Positions 59,999 through 64,000 of a DNA stretch of 64,000 nt are shown piece after piece; the first letter of the stretch is position 1; every line of letters begins with the position of its first letter. Position numbers and translations under genes: made by a program. The stretch covers positions 4,154,001 to 4,218,000 of the forward strand of contig NZ_LT629971.1 of assembly GCF_900108565.1 (NCBI RefSeq), written 5' to 3'. The notes beneath the pieces are model-generated. The model had not been told where the DNA came from, made no database searches, and saw only the letters and a list, made by a program, of their open reading frames with translations. The stretch comes from Mycolicibacterium rutilum. Lineage in GTDB: Bacteria > Actinomycetota > Actinomycetes > Mycobacteriales > Mycobacteriaceae.

Positions 59999-60901
59999 AT
60001 GACGCTTCGACCACGCCGGTTCAGCGAGGAGATCGACCCGGGCCCGGTGCAGATCCAGGCGCGCAAGGTGCATTTCGACCTGTCCGGCATCCCGCTGGAA
60101 TGGATCCCCGGCCATCCCGTCGCCTCTACGATGATCAACCTGTTCAACGTGGTGCTGCCCGCGGCCGAACACTGGTTCGTCGCCGCGCTCGACGAGGCGC
60201 TGCCGCTGGTGCGAGACCCCAAGCTGGCCGACGACATCCGCGGGTTCAGCGGGCAGGAAGCCACCCACGCCGCCGCCCACGACGAGGTCATCCGCGACTT
60301 CCTGATCGGCAACGGCCTCGATGTGGCGCCGATGCTCGACCTGGTCGACTACATGTTCGGAAAGGTGTTGGCGGCCAAGCCTTTCGACGATCCCGACCGG
60401 CGACTGAGCAATCTGTGCGAGCGGCTGTGGCTGATCGCGGCGCTCGAGCACTACACCGCCGTGCTCGGCGACTTCGCGCTGAACTCCAGCTGGGACGACC
60501 ACGGCGCACACCCGACGATGGTCGACCTGTTCCGCTGGCACGGCAGCGAGGAGGTCGAGCACCGCTGCGTGGCCCACGACGTCGCGGTCTACTTCCACGA
60601 CAGCTACCCCGATCGCATCCGGGCCATGGCGGTGGCGGCGACGGCGATGTTCGTGTTCTTCCAGCGCGGTACCTGGTACCTGATGAAGTCCGACCCCGCG
60701 ACCGACATCGGTTGGCTCGAGATGCAGCGGATGCGCCGACGCGACTCGGCTCTCGGGCTGCTGCCGCGGTTCCGCACCCTGTTCGGCACCAACACGCTGT
60801 CCTATTTCCGGCCCGGATACTCCCCGGAGGACATGGGCTCGACCGCCCAGGCCGTCGCCTACCTGGCCGCCTCCCCCGCCGCCCGCGCCGCGCATCTGTG
60901 A
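59999..60901 (+). CDS. PF10118 'metal-dependent hydrolase' with a complete diiron-carboxylate motif set
   Basis: A 300-residue helical protein of the family named predicted metal-dependent hydrolase. Its ligands follow the diiron ferritin-like pattern: Glu57, Glu87-x2-His90 (GQEATH), Glu150, and Glu185-x2-His188 (SEEVEH), with spacings of 30 and 35 residues as in ribonucleotide reductase R2 and diiron oxygenases. A hydrophobic segment lies near residue 210-225 (AVAATAMFVFFQ). GGAGG precedes ATG 59999, and its stop overlaps the reductase ATG (TGATG). An oxygenase or desaturase role, fed by that reductase, is my inference. Confidence 0.8.
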   Translation: MTLRPRRFSEEIDPGPVQIQARKVHFDLSGIPLEWIPGHPVASTMINLFNVVLPAAEHWFVAALDEALPLVRDPKLADDIRGFSGQEATHAAAHDEVIRDFLIGNGLDVAPMLDLVDYMFGKVLAAKPFDDPDRRLSNLCERLWLIAALEHYTAVLGDFALNSSWDDHGAHPTMVDLFRWHGSEEVEHRCVAHDVAVYFHDSYPDRIRAMAVAATAMFVFFQRGTWYLMKSDPATDIGWLEMQRMRRRDSALGLLPRFRTLFGTNTLSYFRPGYSPEDMGSTAQAVAYLAASPAARAAHL

Positions 60902-62007
60902 TGAGCCTGCGCGAACGCTATCGGGCGCTGCCACCCAACCCGTTTCGCCGGCGCCGCCGCGACATGCTGATCGGCGTGGCCGGAGCGGTGATCTCGGGCA
61001 TGGAGACCGTGTCCGGCCGCGCCCGGCGGGTGCGACTGCCCGACGCGCACGACTCGACGCTGATGCTGACAGTGGTCGAGCGCTCGGTGGTCGCCCACGA
61101 CGAGAACGTGGTGGCGCTGCGGTTGGCCGCCGCCGACCACCGGCCGCTGCCGCGCTGGCATCCCGGTTCGCATCTCGACATCGAGTTGCCCAGCGGTCGG
61201 CTACGGCAGTACTCGCTGTGCGGAGACCCGCAGGACCGTGACTCGTACCGAATTGCGGTGCGGCGCATCCCCGATGGCGGCGGCGGCTCGGTCGAGGTGC
61301 ACGACGTGCTGGACGTGGGTGCGACGGTGGCCACCCACGGGCCCCGCAACGCGTTTCCGCTCACCGTGCCGGGATACGGCTCACCGACCCGCCGGCTGCG
61401 GTTCATCGCGGGCGGGATCGGCATCACCCCGATCCTGCCGATGCTCGGGCTGGCGCAGCGGCTCGGCGTCGACTGGTCGATGGTCTACACCGGCCGCAGC
61501 CGCGACAGCCTGCCGTTCCTCGACGAACTGGGCGCCCTCGGTGGCCACGTCGAGATCCGCACCGACGACGTCGCCGGCCTGCCGTCCGCCGACGACCTGC
61601 TCGGCGACTGCCCCGACGGCACCGCCGTCTACGCGTGCGGACCCGCGGCGCTGCTGACCGCGGTGCGGGCCCGGCTGGTCGGGCGTGCGGGCGTGGAACT
61701 GCACTTCGAACGGTTCGCCGCCCCGCCGGTGGTCGACGGGACCGCGTTCACCGCCACGGTCGCGTCCACCGGCGCCACCGTCGAGGTCGGCGCCGACGAG
61801 ACGCTGCTGGCCGCGCTGACCAGGTCCGGGGTGCCCGCGCGGTACTCGTGCCGACAGGGGTTCTGCGGAACGTGCCGCGCCCGGGTGCTGGCCGGGGAAG
61901 TCGACCACCGCGACGCACTGCTGACCGATCCGGAGCGAGCCGCGGGACAGATGCTGATCTGCGTGTCGCGCGGCGCCGAGGGCACCGATCTCACGCTCGA
62001 CCTGTAA
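60901..62007 (+). CDS. Ferredoxin-type reductase (PDR/VanB-like) with C-terminal [2Fe-2S] domain
   Basis: A 368-residue electron-transfer protein. It has a flavin-binding domain (LRQYSLCGDP near residue 104), a nicotinamide-binding domain (FIAGGIGITPILPMLGL near 170; VYACGPAALL near 245) and a plant-type [2Fe-2S] domain with cysteines 317, 322, 325 and 354 (CRQGFCGTC ... LICVSR). It passes electrons from NAD(P)H to an oxygenase. It is translationally coupled to the diiron-type gene, its likely partner. Confidence 0.9.
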   Translation: MSLRERYRALPPNPFRRRRRDMLIGVAGAVISGMETVSGRARRVRLPDAHDSTLMLTVVERSVVAHDENVVALRLAAADHRPLPRWHPGSHLDIELPSGRLRQYSLCGDPQDRDSYRIAVRRIPDGGGGSVEVHDVLDVGATVATHGPRNAFPLTVPGYGSPTRRLRFIAGGIGITPILPMLGLAQRLGVDWSMVYTGRSRDSLPFLDELGALGGHVEIRTDDVAGLPSADDLLGDCPDGTAVYACGPAALLTAVRARLVGRAGVELHFERFAAPPVVDGTAFTATVASTGATVEVGADETLLAALTRSGVPARYSCRQGFCGTCRARVLAGEVDHRDALLTDPERAAGQMLICVSRGAEGTDLTLDL

Positions 62008-62016
62008 CCCGTCTCG

Positions 62017-62022
62017 TAGTAT
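62017..62022 (+). promoter_or_regulatory. -10 hexamer TAGTAT, leaderless promoter of pknF
   Basis: TAGTAT ends six bases before ATG 62029, placing the start site on the ATG. It follows the reductase stop by nine bases, so pknF can be expressed separately from the upstream pair. Confidence 0.5.
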
Positions 62023-62028
62023 TCGCCC

Positions 62029-63441
62029 ATGCCGTTGGCCGATGGTGCGACGTTCGCCGGTTACACCATCGTCCGGTTGCTCGGCTCGGGCGGGATGGGC
62101 GAGGTCTACCTGGCTCAGCATCCCCGGCTGCCCCGCCGCGACGCGCTCAAGGTGCTCCCCGCCTCGGTGTCGGCCGACGCCGAGTACCGCCAGCGGTTCC
62201 ACCGCGAGGCCGACATCGCGGCCACCCTGTGGCACCCGCACATCGTCGGCGTGCACGACCGCGGCGAGGCCGACGGCCAGATCTGGATCTCGATGGACTA
62301 CGTCGAGGGCACCGACGCGGCGCGGCTGCTGCAGGACCATCCCGACGGGCTGCCCCCGCGTGAGGTCGCCGCGATCGTCGCCGCCGTCGCCGACGCCCTC
62401 GATTACGCCCATCAGCGCGGCCTGCTGCACCGCGACGTCAAGCCCGCCAACATCCTGCTCGCCGGCCCTGACTCGGCGGATCGACGAATCTTGTTGGCGG
62501 ACTTCGGTATCGCACGCTGGGCCGACCAGATCAGCGGGCTGACCGAGACCAACATGACGGTGGGCACCGTGTCCTACGCCGCGCCCGAGCAACTCATGGG
62601 TCAGGCCCTCGACGGCCGCGCCGACCAATATGCGTTGGCGGCCACCGCGTTTCACCTGCTGACCGGTTCGCCGCCGTTTCGTGACTCCAACCCCGCGGTG
62701 GTCATCAGCCGGCACCTGTCGGCCGCGCCGCCGGCCCTCGGTGCGCACCGGCCCGACCTCGCGAACCTGGACCCGGTGCTGGCCAAGGCGCTCGCCAAGA
62801 TCCCGAAGGGCCGGTTCGAGCGGTGCGCGGATTTCGCCCGGGCGCTGAGCCACCACCTCGACGGTTCGGCCGGCGACGACCGCACGACACTGGCGCCGGT
62901 CGTGTCGAAACGCTCGCTGATGCGCACGAGCGTGCTCGTGCCGGCGGTGCTCGCGGTCCTGTTGATCGTCGCGGTGGCGGTGGCGCTGTTCGAGTTCCGC
63001 CGCGCCGACGAGGAACGCCCGGCCGCCACGGCCCCGACCACCGCGACCACCACGGCGGCCGCCACGACCACCACGACAACGCCCCCGCCGACGACTACCC
63101 CACCAACGACCACCCCACCAACAACTACGGCCGCCCCCACGACGACCGCGGCACCCGCCGCCGCCGTCATCGGCGCCGACTGCTCGCCGGTCGGCAGCAC
63201 CGCGACGACCGCCGACGGCGCCACCGCGTACTGCTCGACGCTGCAGACCACCGGAGCGTCGATCTGGTCGCTGACCGACGGCGACATCCCCAGCCCGACC
63301 CTGACCCCCGAACCGACCGAGGAGCCGTTGCCGTTCGCCGAGGAGTCCCCGGTGCGGGTGTGTATGCAGCAGACCGGCGAGACCCGCCGCGAATGCCGGC
63401 GCACCATCCGGGAAAGCAACGGACTGCCGCCGCTGCCGTGA
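62029..63441 (+). CDS. pknF: Transmembrane Ser/Thr protein kinase PknF
   Basis: A eukaryotic-type receptor kinase of 470 residues. The kinase domain (about 10-280) has the glycine loop LGSGGMGEVYLAQHP, Lys41, the catalytic loop LHRDVKPANILL with Asp137, DFG at 158-160, and the activation-loop threonines in LTETNMTVGTVSYAAPEQ. A membrane helix (about 301-322) separates it from a Thr/Pro-rich stalk and a C-terminal extracellular domain with CMQQTGETRRECRRT. It closely resembles M. tuberculosis PknF (Rv1746), linked to growth, glucose transport and septation. The following gene overlaps by GTGA. Confidence 0.93.
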   Translation: MPLADGATFAGYTIVRLLGSGGMGEVYLAQHPRLPRRDALKVLPASVSADAEYRQRFHREADIAATLWHPHIVGVHDRGEADGQIWISMDYVEGTDAARLLQDHPDGLPPREVAAIVAAVADALDYAHQRGLLHRDVKPANILLAGPDSADRRILLADFGIARWADQISGLTETNMTVGTVSYAAPEQLMGQALDGRADQYALAATAFHLLTGSPPFRDSNPAVVISRHLSAAPPALGAHRPDLANLDPVLAKALAKIPKGRFERCADFARALSHHLDGSAGDDRTTLAPVVSKRSLMRTSVLVPAVLAVLLIVAVAVALFEFRRADEERPAATAPTTATTTAAATTTTTTPPPTTTPPTTTPPTTTAAPTTTAAPAAAVIGADCSPVGSTATTADGATAYCSTLQTTGASIWSLTDGDIPSPTLTPEPTEEPLPFAEESPVRVCMQQTGETRRECRRTIRESNGLPPLP

Positions 63442-64000
63442 AGTTCGCCGTCGTCGCACCCGTCGCCTCCGGGGTCACCGCCGACCCCGGCTACATGGCC
63501 GCGTTCGCCGCGCATCTGGAGGCATGCGGGTTCGAGTCGATCGTCGTGGTCGAACACACCGTGCTGATGTCGCAGTACACCAGCGTGTACCCGTACGACC
63601 CGTCCGGGCGGGTCGAGCTGCCCGCCGACTGCCCGGTGCCCGATCCACTTGACCTGCTGGCGTTTCTGACCGCGCACACCCGCACGCTGGGACTGGCCAC
63701 CGGTGTGCTGGTGCTGCCCAATCATCATCCGGTGGCGCTGGCCAAGCGGGTCGCCACCGTCGACGCGCTCTCGGGCGGCCGGCTGCGGCTGTGCGTGGGG
63801 ATGGGCTGGCTCAAAGAGGAGATCGAGGCGTGCGGAGCGGACTTCGCCAGCCGCGGGCGCCGCGCCGACGAACAGCTCGCGGTGCTGCGGCTGCTTTGGG
63901 AGGACCAACCCGACGGCGCCGAATTCCACGGCGAGTTCTTCGATTTCGCGCACGCGATGTGCTACCCCAAGCCGGCCGGGCGGATTCCCGTGCACATCGG
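63438..64000 (+). CDS. LLM-class F420-dependent oxidoreductase, N-terminal part (runs off the window)
   Basis: A luciferase-like TIM-barrel protein starting with GTG 63438, which overlaps the pknF stop by four bases (GTGA). About 188 residues are visible: VKFAVVAPVASGVTADPGYM, TLGLATGVLVLPNHHPVALA and RLRLCVGMGWLKEEIEACGA are family landmarks. The frame is open to the window end, so the C-terminal third is missing. It is probably F420-dependent; the substrate is unknown. Confidence 0.88.
   Translation, partial: MKFAVVAPVASGVTADPGYMAAFAAHLEACGFESIVVVEHTVLMSQYTSVYPYDPSGRVELPADCPVPDPLDLLAFLTAHTRTLGLATGVLVLPNHHPVALAKRVATVDALSGGRLRLCVGMGWLKEEIEACGADFASRGRRADEQLAVLRLLWEDQPDGAEFHGEFFDFAHAMCYPKPAGRIPVHI

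Overview
The window is high-GC, densely coded DNA from an actinobacterium, almost certainly a rapidly growing mycobacterium (Mycolicibacterium type). Much of it is collinear, in inverted order, with the Mycobacterium tuberculosis H37Rv segment from about Rv1862 (adhA) down to Rv1814, followed by malQ (Rv1781c) and a pknF-type kinase (Rv1746). These equivalences come from remembered family and gene-order knowledge, not from a search. The ESX-5 and PE/PPE genes that lie next to malQ in slow growers are absent, which fits a fast grower. No tRNA, rRNA, CRISPR array, prophage or insertion sequence was seen.

Region by region. 1-5.8 kb: end of a phosphoketolase, a CPBP membrane protease, a CGNR regulator, adhA, a CDGP-type secreted peptide and the Pro-rich antigen apa. 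6-7.9 kb: molybdate transporter genes modC and modB without modA. 8-11.2 kb: an SDR-like protein, a luciferase-like F420 oxidoreductase and NADH dehydrogenase ndh. 11.2-15.9 kb: urease operon ureABCFGD and a thioesterase. 16-17.5 kb: a compact iron-control locus with a rhodanese, a probable MrsI small RNA, an IucC/FhuF-like gene, two IdeR-type boxes and a perfect CRP-type site. 17.5-25.4 kb: blaI, a BlaR-like M56 protease, gnd1, guaB1, two CBS-domain membrane proteins and a glycosylase-annotated protein. 25.5-32.9 kb: malate synthase glcB, a membrane VWA protein, and glycine decarboxylase gcvP behind a tandem glycine riboswitch. 33-41.2 kb: MerR regulator resR, a BFN nuclease-family protein, a second MerR regulator, garA, gcvH, a DUF881/small-basic-protein trio, pgsA2 and secA2. 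41-49 kb: a GNAT protein, the BacA-type ABC transporter, a flavoprotein/VOC operon with a KstR-type box, an ArsR/SRPBCC pair, a TetR regulator with two operator-like palindromes, a Ddn-type protein and a secreted serine protease. 49-64 kb: an amine-oxidase-like flavoprotein, sterol desaturase, esterase and VWA cluster; a paired SMR exporter; an MFS exporter; malQ; small envelope and lipid genes; a diiron-type protein with its likely reductase; pknF; and a truncated luciferase-like gene.

The genes link into a few themes. Glycine and one-carbon metabolism is represented by gcvP, gcvH and the riboswitch. Glyoxylate and carbon flux involves glcB and garA. Nitrogen from urea comes through the urease operon. 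Iron sparing involves the small RNA and IdeR boxes. Sterol and lipid chemistry involves the KstR box, an Erg3-like desaturase and the diiron/reductase pair. Cell-envelope export involves secA2, pgsA2 and apa. Gene starts often overlap the previous stop (ATGA, GTGA, TGATG), and several promoters place the -10 hexamer 6-8 bases before the start codon, which indicates leaderless transcripts.
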